Assembly (NCBI RefSeq): GCF_900496995.4
Contig: NC_044006.1
Location: 32,363,120 to 32,427,119, forward strand
Origin: Aquila chrysaetos chrysaetos
Lineage: Eukaryota; Chordata; Aves; Accipitriformes; Accipitridae
DNA: 64,000 bases
Direction of reading: 5' to 3'
In this document: piece by piece, positions 13,801-26,400 of the stretch
How positions within the stretch are numbered: position 1 is the stretch's first letter
How the letters are laid out: every line of letters starts with the position of its first letter
Translations under genes and position numbers: made by a program
The notes under the pieces: generated by a model
The model's database searches: none
Told to the model about the DNA's origin: nothing
Seen by the model: only the letters and a program-made list of their open reading frames with translations

Positions 13801-15140
13801 ATGTGACTGGAGACATAATCTTACAATGGCCTATAATAAGACACCATCCTGCTTTTTCTCTCTGTGAATGTACTCGCACTGCATCTTTGCAGATGATTGC
13901 ATGTTATGCCACGCGCTGGCCCTTCACACTCAGGAACTGGCACTGATGCTTAATGAAAGTATTGCGTGAGGTGAGAGGGAGAAAACCACAGCAATGACAA
14001 CAAGAACTTGGCATTGCTTTAGTGCCATCTGAGCCCTGTTTTGATACCGGGGTTATTCCAGAGGCTCTGCCTGCCTGCTCTGCATAGGCACGAATGGCAG
14101 CCTTTGATTCCCGGGGGGGCACCAGCTCCTGCCCTTTGCTGTGGCTTTAAGACACAAGTGCATTGTAAGTGCCTGGCTGCAGTTCTTAAGAATACCAGCA
14201 CTTTGGGCTCTTGGAGCAGCTGCATCCTTATCCCCAGCATCTGAAAACCACTTGTATTATTAAAGTGGCAGATTTCAGAACTGGCATTTCCCCATAACCA
14301 CAGGTATTTTAAATATTTAGCAAAATAAGATGGCACGCTGGAATGGTTCTTATGGGTGCTGTGTAGCGCTTAGGCAGGAGACAAAAAATACCAGAGTCGG
14401 CTCTGTGTGAGACTAGTACTGGATGCCATTCCTCCCCTCTCTCAGGCAGGATGCAGCCACTGCTCTCACAAAACCACAAAGATTCTTCCACAAGCATTGT
14501 TCTTCTTGAAACTTTTCATGTCCTTGTACACAAAATGCTGCAAGATTCATAACCTACTTAAGGTTGGTAATGCAAAGTGGGAAATAGTTGTCCCCAGGAA
14601 GCAGCTAGCTGATGAAAGTTCCACTGGTGTGAATAACCAGCACAATTACAGGGAAAGGCAGCCATCTTCAATGAACTGGTAATGGGACACTGAGCCTCTA
14701 ACTGTTAGATCAAAGTGCGAATGTGTCCCAGAGCAGCACTGACTCACGTTATTTCATGTCCTATGGGAAACGTGCTAGTAAGGCTCATTCCAGCTCCCTA
14801 ACTCATCAGAACCATTGAAACCAAGGGAGCTGGAGCCTCCAGCAGACTGAGATGCTTCTGTTGGTCCTACCAGAATTGTATATACACCTTCAGAAACCTG
14901 ACCTTACTTGACTCCACCACAAGGGCCACCACTGCCACTCACACAGACTGTCTCAATTTTTGGCCAAGGACAGAAACAGCATGAAAACGAGAATCCCATT
15001 TTAGCACTCATGTCAATTATTTATTCATGAATGCTGATTTATTCATCAAGATGTCTGCCTTCAGCTGTGATTTAACAGCTTTGCTAAACATGGGTTTCAT
15101 TTAAGTAACAAGGAACTTCACTCTGGTCCTTCATCTATCT

Positions 15141-15166
15141 AATAAGGACCAGCAGGGGTCCTTATT
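15141..15166. repeat. Perfect 10-bp hairpin, AATAAGGACC arms
   Basis: AATAAGGACC at 15,141-15,150 is perfectly complementary to GGTCCTTATT at 15,157-15,166 with a 6-base loop. A third copy, AATAAGGAC, follows directly at 15,169-15,177. No poly-T tract follows and there is no adjacent gene, so a terminator role is not supported. It could be the core of a decayed palindromic repeat. Confidence 0.6.
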
Positions 15167-18100
15167 TAATAAGGACTGCAAGTGGACTGATCTGAATTCT
15201 AGCTTTAATAGACAATATTAATAGCAAAGATTAATTTCCTCCACTGCAGGAATGAGCATTAGGATGAGCATTATGAGGAAGTCAGGCTAAATAATTGTTA
15301 TCTCTAAGCCTTAATATCTATTTAGGTAGTCATTTTACAGTAACAATTAGATCTATACGAAAGGCAGATAACGCATAGGAAAAGCGAATGCTCTGTGGGC
15401 CTTTCTGGACTGTAAATATCTATCACCTGGTTGCCCAACATTGTGTGGAACCCGAGTCAAAGAACCCAGGTGGCCCTCCCAGTTCTATATTTGTACTGAA
15501 TATAAAGTAATTCATTTATTGGTCAGAGAAGATATATTACAGGTATCTCCAATTCAGATAAAAAATAAAAGCCTTTCCACAGTCACCCAACCATGAATCA
15601 CCAGGACTTTATACAACATGCTGGAGGGAAGGTTCATTGTAATGTTAGATACGGTACAGCAAGTCTGAATTGCGATATGAATTCTTAGTCTAAGCAAATT
15701 CACTCTGTAAAATGAAAAGTTCCTACACGATGTTGTTCTTGCACATTTGAAGGGGTAAGACTGGATTCCTGGCAGGTCAGTAAGGATATTTAATACAAAT
15801 GGAATAGACAGGGGTCGATGTACCTAGAAAGTGTCCCAACACCTAAAAGGAAATGCAAGCCAGTAAGTAATATCATCTGTTCGTGACCGAGTCACCACAA
15901 ACTAGCCTGAGCTGTGGTAAATGGCTACGGGTACAGTTTTAGCCCATGGCAATTATGACCCTCTAGTAATGTTCTGCTTCTCAACTGCAATGGTCTAGGA
16001 GCTGACCATGGTTCAGCTCAGAAGCAAGACTGCATCCATGCTACCTCTTACTACCACAGCTGAGCTGAAGGGAAAAATTACCAGCCCCAGCTCTACCACA
16101 GCCTCCCTACTGGCATCCACTGTTCCCTCACACCTCTCGGTATGGTGCTCAGGCAAACAGTTGCCAGGCTCTCCCACCAAAGGGGCTAGACTAATCAGTT
16201 TAAATGGTCCCAAAGAGGTTACAAAATCCTCAGACAACAAACTCAGCAAGCAAACTAGGCTGGGTAGAGGAGATGGGAGCTACAGGCAGTGACCTCTTAA
16301 GCCGGCCAACAGAAGACATGTACCCACAACCTAGCTTGTCAAAAAGCAGTAGCTCAGTCACATGGAAGTGTGTGAAAATACCCAAAGCCACATATTGCTT
16401 TACTTTCTCCCCTTTGGATGGTGTTTATTAATGAATTCTTCTACAAGTCTGGGGGAATGACACTGGGATGAAACAAAGTATGTATTGGCAGTGAGTATGC
16501 ACCATGGTTTGCTATATGCTTTGCATGCGTTTTTAAGTGCCAATGTTTTTCTTCTTAATTTTTTTTTTTTTCAAAGCCTGGCATATTACCATGACAGTTT
16601 TACAGTGAGACACCAGTCCAACATGCTGACATCAACTAAAAAGGCATAGCAACAACCCAGCCCTTTCACATACTTTACGAGTACAATGTGTTAGTGTTAA
16701 GCAATATTTGAAGAAATACTAGGGAAAATAGTTCCCAGGAAGACCTGGATTCTGTCTTCATGCAGGCAAAGAAATACAGGACTGAAAAAAAAAATCCTAA
16801 TGACATTGCTGATGGCGCATCTAGTCAAGGAGCAGTTGTGAGACTGAAGTTTAAGAAATGACCCATGAAAGACCGTCCTCTGTTTTCAGTTTGTTTGCTC
16901 TACTTTTATGCTGGCAAGAGTTGTTTGGTAACACTAAGTAACATAATAGGGTAAGAGGTTTGCTTATTTGGCATCTAGTGAAGATAGAGAGGTAAGAAAA
17001 AGATGTGCCAATAATGATTTATATTAAAAAGGGTTGAGGTGGGCAGTGTACTCCTCTGGAACCACATTAAAGCCCCAAAGCAATGGCACATTTGCACTAT
17101 CAAAGGTCTGCATGCTTCACAAAGAAAACGGAACTTAATCTCCGGCAATGGACAGATAAAGGGTTCCGCTCAATCTCTGCTGACATACAGTCCTTCATCG
17201 CTACTTACAATGTTCACATCTTACGCAATTCACTCAGCTTCCCCCCGCCCGCCCCCTCCTTTGCCTTGTTCAGAGATGGAAATATTCTGCTGGCTGGTGT
17301 GCTGTGGCAGCTGCTCCTCTTGACATTTCTGCTGCAGGCTGCGATACAGACCCTGAGAGTTAGTTCTAATGAAATAGCTAATATAACCCTTCCTCTCCTT
17401 TCCCAATATTTCAAGTGAAATAGATATTCTAATTTAGGCAATCGTTCCTCTGAGAAGTCTTCCAAGGTTAGTGGAGATTCAAAAATAGTTCGAAACAGCA
17501 ACAACCAAGCCAAAAGTGCTTCAGGCTTTAATTTTCTTCTGACAACTTTTGCTGCTTATTAGAAGAAGGTAAATGTTATTTCTACCAGGTATCCTGCAAG
17601 GAACTTCAGTCTATTAGTTATTTGCTCCCACTCTTTAGATGGGTGCCTAGGTAAAAAGAGTAAGGGTACAGAAAGCTAAATTCTGGTGCTGTGAGTAGGG
17701 CTGTGAGTATATAGGACACGATGCCATAAAAGAGCATGATTTTGGCTCACTGAGTGCATTTGTAGCTCAAAAAGTTCCACGGAGAAAGTATCTTTACAGA
17801 AATTATTAATATTGCATTTATATGATAGAACATCCAAGCTGAGGCTTCATCTGTTGAAGGGAGGAATAAAGCACTGTTTTCTGGATAGGAAAATGAATAC
17901 AGTGATTGCAACATGAAAAAGTGGCTTACTCTTGGCAGGCCATTTCTCTAATGGGCCTGCAAGAGCTGCTCATTAGGAGTGTTTTAATCACAACCAGTGA
18001 CCACTGAAGGCTCTGTAAAGACAGCCTCCATTAGTTCCCATCACACTGCAAATACACAGCCCATGCAAATATTCAGGTTTTTTCAAGCTCTGCGGAGAAC

Positions 18101-20227
18101 ACTGGCTAACAAAACCATCAGCAAGATACTGAGCAAATTTGACAAAATAAGAAGAAAGCTGAGTGTCCATCAATGAGACCTGGGACAGAGATGTCTACCT
18201 CAAATTAACCTTTCTGTGCTTCTGTCCATTACCTGAAGAAATGTGGGACATCTGGGAAGCAGGAATTGCAAATGCAGTCAGTTACCCTCTCAGCTGTGAC
18301 AGATCTAGTTTGAGTTCTGGTTGTATTGCTCAATAATTTCTTTAGGGAAAGGTATGTTGCAGTATTAATTGAAAAATGGTAATTAATTGACATATACACT
18401 CCATCTCAGCAACTAGAAAATGTTTGTTCCTGGCACTGGAAAGAGACAACAGTCTCCTCATCCCAGGTCATTTTACAGCTCTATTAATCACCTGCCTTTA
18501 CTCCAAAGGAGAACACGCTTACTGCAACTGCTTTGTCTCATGACTGCATACATTTTCGTACCCTGATTCTAGCATAGCCTCCAGGAAACTCTGTCAGTGC
18601 AGGCAAGTTACATCATGCAGTTCACAGAGGCACACAACAACGCTGCTTGGCCAGCTCGATTAATATCATCATACAGCATACTGATACTGCTTTTTATTCA
18701 TGTATGTTTTTCAGATTCCAGGAACAGCTTTACCATCATTAACCAACTAAACAGAATATTGATAGGATGCAAGATTTAACCCATGGTGAATATTTCTCAA
18801 CACACGCAACCCTGGTGGAGGCTTGCTGCTAGATAGCCGTGGACCTGTTTCCAAGATTACATTTCCATTGGCCTTTTTTTGTATGCTGATGTCTTCTATC
18901 CATACATTAAAACAGGGGCTAGGAACATACCTGCCTTGGACATGCACTGGACTACTATAAATCAGGAGTCCTAGCAGTGAATTTCCAGGTGTTACAAGCC
19001 CCTGAACAGAAATTAGGTACAGCCTGTTGATCATACAGCCTCGCCCCAAACCCTCTCTGTCTGCTTCCTCCCTGAAACTTGCATTTCCCTCAAGATCTAG
19101 TATTGAATCCTCAGACTCAGCCCAGAGATTATAAATATCCCCTATCATCTCCCACGTTCCAGTTAACATTTTGTGAGAAAAAATGAGGAAATACAGCAAC
19201 ACAGCTAGATTTTACATGACATCCTAAAAGAGCTCATTAAAAGCAAACAAACAAGAGGGCTCCCCAAACCCCAAGCCTTTTCTGAAATGCAGCTTCCCTC
19301 CATCTAACTCTGTCCTGCTTCACAAGTCCCTGGGCATCCACCTGTGGCAAGGAAGGCAAATGGGCAGTTCAAGGGGTACCTGCTGTGAGATCTGCATCCC
19401 TTGATCTAGAGCCCAGTTCAGCCCCTTCCCCTCATGCTCTAGCTTTCCTGTGCATCTCCTTCAGCCTTCACCCAGGAGACTTTTAAAACCCTCTTTTATC
19501 ACCTCTTTAGCTTTGCTGAGTTGCTGGCAAGTTTCCAGTGGTCCTGGAAACAAAGGGTACTAGTTTGTATTAGGAGATAATGCAGTCAATGGAACAAAAC
19601 CCATTATGTCACCCATCAGCAGCAATCCAGAAAGCCTTTACACTTTGAGTATCAGGAGACACCGCAGCTGTAAACCTCTGCAGTGTATGTATAAGGGCTT
19701 GCCTGTCGTGTTGGATTTTAGGGACCAGTCTCCAAGCAGAGACACAACTATTTCCTGTCCCTATTCCTGATAAGCAACCGCTAATGAAATCTTTTTTGGA
19801 TTTTTGCCAAGGGCAAAACAATAGCCTGCTCGAGCACTTCAGCTTGAATGGGTGCGAGCTATTGTGCATCTGCTTAGCCAAATCCTGGGAGAGAGCTGGG
19901 GTGGGGGAGTATGATCAGTATTCAGCATACATGGAGAGAAGAGAGATGCATATCTGCTTTTTCCTTAATCCCAACGTACTCTATTATCCCACTGGGGAGG
20001 ATGGAGCCATGGAGATACCATTGCAACTATCAGCCGAAGTTGAGAGATCAATTCTGACAGCAGCAGAGAGTATGCCATGAGCATATGAATGCATTGGCCA
20101 TGAAGTCACTAATTCACCTGAACAATTTTGTTTTCCTCTTTAAATGTCAGGTTTCACTCTGCCGTACCCTAACCATTATACGATCCCACAAATTAGTCAG
20201 AGCTTGGGCTAGCAAATATATGGTATG

Positions 20228-20479
20228 AAGCTGCATCAGGGGAAGTTCAGATTGGACATTAGGAAAAGGTTCTTCACTGAGAGGGTGGTCAGTTATGGGA
20301 ACAGTCTCCCCAGGGAAGTGGTCATGGCACCAAGCCTTTCAGAGTTCAAGGAGCATCTGGACGATGTTCTTAGTCATATGGTTTAGTTTTACGTAGTCCT
20401 GCAAGGAACAGGGAGTTGGACTTGATGGTTCTTATGGGTCCCTTCCAACTTGAGATAGTCTATGATTCTATGATTCTAT
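20228..20479 (+). mobile_element. CR1 LINE, 5'-truncated 3' end
   Basis: The segment shows the hallmark 3' untranslated region of avian CR1: a GATTGGACATTAGGAAAAGG block, TTCTTCACTGAGAGGGTGGTC, CCCAGGGAAGTGG, GTTGGACTTGATGG, CCCTTCCAACTTGAGA, then TCTATGATTCTATGATTCTAT. CR1 elements end in short ATTCTATG-type repeats instead of poly-A and are usually severely 5'-truncated, as here (about 250 bp). It is non-coding and inactive. This is strong evidence that the genome is avian. Confidence 0.93.
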
Positions 20480-23400
20480 ATCAGACAATCAATAAATATG
20501 GTCTCTCCAGCAGTTTTAGAGGTGGAGGAAACTTCAAAAATTGAAAGAGGGTAAGTGAAGTCATGAAACTTAACGTCTATTTCTGTAACATTAGCTTTGG
20601 TGTTAGTGAGACTTTCCATGAAGGCAAAGGCATGAAGGAAAAACAGGAAGGTTACATATTAGTAAAAGCCTCTAACTGAGAAAGCTGGGGTTTTTTTAAT
20701 AAATGGAAAATAAAGATGTTTTGTGCTTTGAGAATCCTGGAAGATGATACTATTATATAAGCTAACCACAGACTATGAACATAATTTGTTATCATACTGT
20801 TTCAGTAAACATGTTTGTCCATCCTCTCTCAACTCTAGCTGTAAAGGAAGTATTTTCTTTTCAAATGCAGTCAAAACATATTTCATTGTGCTTATATGCT
20901 AGCAGAATGCCTCTCGATTTTACAATGAATTTTCAATTGTTTGAACAAAAGTCTGGATTTGCAACTGCTGGTAGTGAGTGCCTGTTTTTGACACATACCT
21001 CTTTCTTAGTCAGCTGCTGCAAATCAGTCATCATGAAATCGGAAATTCATTGCAGAACAAGGTATTGTACACCACAGGAAATGTTCCGTGACTAACAAAG
21101 GATAATTTGTTTAATCTGATTTTATTTTCTAAGTTAAGTGTCTCTTCATTTCTTCTTTTAGATTCAGGAATGAACATTGTATTCAAGCATGTATCTCCTA
21201 TGTGTACTGCATGAAATTGTACAGACGCAACAGCTTGTCTGCGGAGATTGAAACCAAAGGTCGGCTTGCCTAATGTTGGGATATGGGCCAGGTCTTGTCT
21301 GTGTTTTTCTCTCCCTCCCAATATCACTCTTGTATTGGTGCCAGGAATTAGGATATTCATCTTCTCTAGGTAAACATCAGTTTATAAAAAGGAGAATATA
21401 ATTGCACAGAAGAAGCTATGATATGTCTTGGGATTAGTGAATGCATCCTAATTGAGCTTTAGTGAAAGCGGCAGTTCTGGCATTATTTTTATTCACCTTG
21501 TGGAAAATTATTGGAGCATATTTCATATAATTAGGATCAAGAATGGATTTGGCATCACTTCCAGCAAATGCCCCTGAACACTAATCTGGTTTATTTGGCA
21601 CCACTGCTGAAGCTTCTCTTGTGGGGAATACAATGACAACAATTAACCTGGCAATACAGAACAGAAATGGGAAGAGGGAAATTGTCTTTTCTTTTATCCA
21701 CATACAGCATGAAGCATGACCTCATTCAGCAACAGAGCAGCAGGGCCTTGAATTTTTCTTCTTTTTTTTTCCATCTTGAGATGCCCTAAGGAATCTTCTA
21801 TTTTTTTCCCACCTCACTCAGAAATCCACATTTTTGTGCTGTCCAAGAGGATCTCAACAAACAGACACATGGGCCCTACTTAAAGTGTTTGTAGCGAAAT
21901 GTATTGGATTTAACTGGGTGTTGTTGAATGGCCAAAAGATTCCTTCCCTTTCTAGAACTAGACCAATACTAACTTTCAACAGCTGTCAGTTCAGAGTGTG
22001 AAATCAATAGCAGGATTTGGGCAAGGTCTTTAGGTTACTGCACCAGGAGGTACATTTCTTTTTATTTTAATTAATTGCATATGATCCGTACAAACTCCAG
22101 TTTCTAGTGGGTTCTGTTTGTTCCTTTTCATTGAGTGTTCTGGACAATTCATCAATCCCCCTTTTTTCCCCCCTTTATCCACTGGTTAGAAATACAGCAC
22201 TGGCAATACATTTTAAAATTTCTAGGTCAGGTGCAGTGACAATTCATCCATCTGTAGCTTTCTTTTCCTTTGATCTAGTCATCAAGCTGGATGATGGCAC
22301 AGTGAGACTTGGGAAAACTAGTCCTGAAAAGTTTTTTTGCAGGGACGATGTTTGTAAGAGGAGACTTCCACTAGAAGCAGGACAAAGAGATTAGGTATTA
22401 ACCTGGGATCTTAAATACTGCAAAGCTTGAGAGTTTTAGAGAGATTTACAAAGACGCAGGGGAACTTGACAGAGAAGAGGAAGAGCAGAGCGGTTTGGTT
22501 TAGCTGCTGAACCAGCTGAGAAAGGGATGCAGAAGAACTCTGTGGGGACAAGTGAGAGAGGAGAGGAGGATCCTGTGTAGTCAGGAAGCCTTAAACCCAA
22601 AGAACACTATCAAGTGGTGAGGAAATTTAAACAGGGAAATATGTAGAGCTGCTTATTGGCACTATGTGGTGTTTTGTGTTTTTTTTTTCTGGAGCCGTAT
22701 ATTTCTTTTGCCAGATGTAGCACCTAAGAACATAAGAAATGCCTTGCCCAGACTCATATTCTGTCTCTGATCATGGCAGTAGGAAACATGATCCAGGCAA
22801 GCGTGCTTGTTTAATTTAGGAGTAGTCACAAAATCTGCCTTTTTCCCTTGTCCCCGCTGGCCAGAGAGGTGAGCTGGGAACCCTTGAGCACTCGCAGCAC
22901 TGGAGCTCAAGGTAGGAATTTGCTTAAGGTGCTGGGCAGCCCAAGGAGGACAGTTGTGGGCCTGGGACATACAATTTCTACCCAAAGTCCCATTTCTTCT
23001 AGGGGAAAGACAGAGAGAGACTGTGGCCAAACAATGTGTGAGAGAGGCTGAGAAAAGGGCAAGCACTGCGATATGCTTAGGTGTAGAGCACATGAAAAGC
23101 CTCCTGCAGACTCAGTGTAGTGGGAACGAGGCATAAAATCCTGGTGAGAGCCACGCTCATGTTTATGAGAAGCAGCTGGAGATCACAGGACTGTATTTCA
23201 GTCATATTATTAAAAATCTTTCCCAACACAACAGATTTGGGGAATGCTGTCAGGTCTAGCCCCATCCTTTCTGAAATCCTGGGAAAACAGAAGAGACTCA
23301 CAGCCTGTCCTGATCACTAACACCCCCCTCCCCACAGCCCCCGAACAGCCTCAAGCAAATGCCAAAGCTGAGAACTCCTCACAGAAAGTGTCCTTCCAAT

Positions 23401-26400
23401 CTGTGCTCTATCCTTTTCTTCAACAGCAGAAAAGAGATGTGGTAAGTAAATCCCGTGCAAGCCGTTCACATCAAAACCAACAGCTGGTCTTGTAAGATTG
23501 CTGCACATGATAAAATACCTTGTTTAGTAAGAGAGTAGCTGCCTACAGCTCCTGGATTGACTGTAGATGTAGCCCAAAGACGAGCATGTTGCAGCAATTT
23601 AGCTGTGAAGCAACAAGTAACTGACTTGCAATAGCAAGGCCCGCTATGGGGAAAAAATACACTGTCGCAACCTCCCGTCCAGACAAAAATGAGAAACTTT
23701 CTAGAAACTGCTTATTTGGGATCGTGCAACGGGAATCCACCTAGAGCCTCCATGTGCAAACCAACAAATGGCAGGCACACATCTTCCACAGGAGTGGAAA
23801 AGACTATTTTTCCAAAGCAAATAAGTCAATTTTGCCAGGTGTAATTTCTGCCAAGCCATTTCATCATGAGCTCAGTCCTTCACCAACAATCTGTGTGGTT
23901 TTCAACAGCACCAGCCTTGTCAGGTGAGCCAGAGAAAGGGGACTGGTTATTGTCAACACAGCTGCAGTACCGCGGCCTATTTTTCCTATTGTGTCCCCAA
24001 AAAACCTCCTTTACAAAGCAGAGAGGAGCAAAGGGCAGGACAAACGGCACTGCACCCAGGAGGATCTGCCCCTTGCTCTGGAAATGCCTGGTGTGGAAGG
24101 AGTGGCAAACCTCTAACGCCAGTCCTCGCCACTGCTGCCATCAGTAGGGAACTGAGCAGTGCCCTGTGGCTGCGGCTGGAGCCTGTCCCATGTCGTGTCC
24201 CCCCACAGTTTTATTCATGCTGCTGCCCCTCGCCCGCCCCTCCATGGCATCTGCACTTGTAAAGTGATACAGGCCACAGTGCTGCTCCAGACCCCACCCT
24301 GTGCAGGAGATATTCTGGCTCATTTTCCAGCAGTTTTTGTTAAATTAAACATTTTGGGTTTATACACACATGCCATTGTATCCTATTTTTAAACTTAGAG
24401 GCTCTTAAATTCATCCTTGGCTCAAAAATCTTGGATACCCACCTTCTGGCACTTAAGTTTAAAAAATCTGGCCTGAATCCTTGATGTCCTCTCTTGTGTC
24501 AGACATTGCACAGCCCTCTAAATGGGGACAGCTAATACATTGCATATGCTGCAATACCAAGTTCCGTGAGCAGAAAATGGGGTGTTACCCTTAACTATGG
24601 ATTTCCTTCTCTCTTTTTCTAAAAATCTGTGTAATAACAATTAGCACAGCTTAAATGTGTACCTTACATTTTCACGGGTTTCAGCCACAAATATTTTTAC
24701 CTCACACTACATCTGAAGTAGAGAAATGGCAATGTTCCCTGTCAGCACAAAGAGAAGTGAAAGATAATAAATCACTGACTCATAAACTGCACCCAAGAAT
24801 CAATAAAATGTAAACGGCTACAAAATAGAAGGTAGAAATACATTAAATATGAATGATAAGAAAGAGGAATAAGACTGGAAAATGATAAGGCTGTGTATTT
24901 CATTACATGAGACAGAAGTGATGGAGAACGGTTCTGGGTTGGTAAAAGGAGAGAAGTTCTTTGCAAATAAAGTGGTATCTGACCATGTAACCCCATCCAC
25001 TATCCCCATAATGGAGATAGAATATATCATACTAGTGTCAACAACTTTTAGAAACTTTACACATTGCTGATTACAAATGAAAATGTAATGCAGTCTACAT
25101 GTGTTCTGGCTCTTATCTCTCCCCCAGGGGAAAGCATTAAAGCTTCAGCCTGCCCTGGAAAATGTAGTATTCAGATATCTGTGACCAGTATGTACAGAGA
25201 AGAGAAGATAAGGTGCATATCAAGCCTACATCTGTGGCATGGGTCTCAGAGTCTAGAGACAGATGAATGAATGCATATGAAGACTGACTGAAAATTTTCT
25301 CATTAAACCTTTGCTTTCCCCAGAAGTATTTGCTCTCTACAGAGTATTTTCTGTTTTGAAGGAAAAGCTCACCAAAAAGATTTTAGCCAATATCCTCAAT
25401 ACGCAATGCTTTCCCCCCCCAGCCTTCTTTTTCTTGTAAGAAATAAATAGCCTATTCTTGAGCAAAGATATTGTGTATACATTAAAGACTCCCTGGAGAA
25501 AGTTCAGCCTGCTAGCCTACCATGGAAGGTAAGGGGTAAGCTGTTAATGGTTGCAGGATGACATCAGAAATATGGACTGTGAGAGAGATCTGGATCCTTG
25601 AAGAATGACTAGTCCTGAACAATAGCAGATAAATAAATCAGAGCAAAGCCACAGGTAGCTGCTTGGATGAACAGTGGCCTGCTGGTCAACTTAATAAGAA
25701 AAACAGTAGTACCAGTCAGTAGCCCATACTGGCAGTGTAGGTGTGATGAATAAGGTAGAGTTTCAACTTCAAACTTCCAAGCAAGGCTCTTGAGTTTCAC
25801 AGCTAGAAGTACAATCAGCTTTGTATGGTCAGCAATTTATTTTACTGCTTTAGAAACTTAAGGATAAAAAATGCAAACGCACCTTTGATGTGTTGATTAC
25901 TCAGGGATGTACAAAACCATGAACAGTGGTGGTAATGAAATGTCTCCTGGGTGCCTTGGAACATCACAGGAGGACCGGGGCGAGGTTCCCTAGGAAACCA
26001 GAGATGCACTCCAAAGCATGTGCAAGCTTGGCCAACTGACAGCCACTCAGTTGTGCTCTGAACATCACTGCTAGAAGGTATGTGATTCAACTCCAGTGTG
26101 TAGTTGGTAGGACTAATTGCGGAAAGCCTAAAGGAGGTTGGGATAGATTTGTTCCTGGTTGCATAAATGTTCAGACCTCTAAAAGAAAGAAGAGACTGCT
26201 AGTTATCCAAAATGGGAGGGAGAGGGGGGTGAATAACACCTTCCATTAATCTAATATTGATCTTAGTGCCAGATTCTCCTGGCCTAAATTCCATTTAAAT
26301 CCCTGTTCCTACTGTTTTCCATTGGCTGGCACCCCAAAGGCTTCTCAGTAATTATTCCAGAGATGTGAGTAAGACTCAGAGCACAGAGCCACCAGTGGTC

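Larger units (their letters stand above)
10141..20227. other. Intergenic DNA without recognised gene
   Basis: No coding exon or RNA gene is supportable. The block contains two small old repeats listed separately (10,195-10,262 and 13,732-13,800), a perfect 10-bp inverted repeat (14,790-14,833) and a hairpin (15,141-15,166). It also has a 17-base A run near 12,087 and a T run near 16,559. The A run is not preceded by any recognisable retrocopy. Confidence 0.6.
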
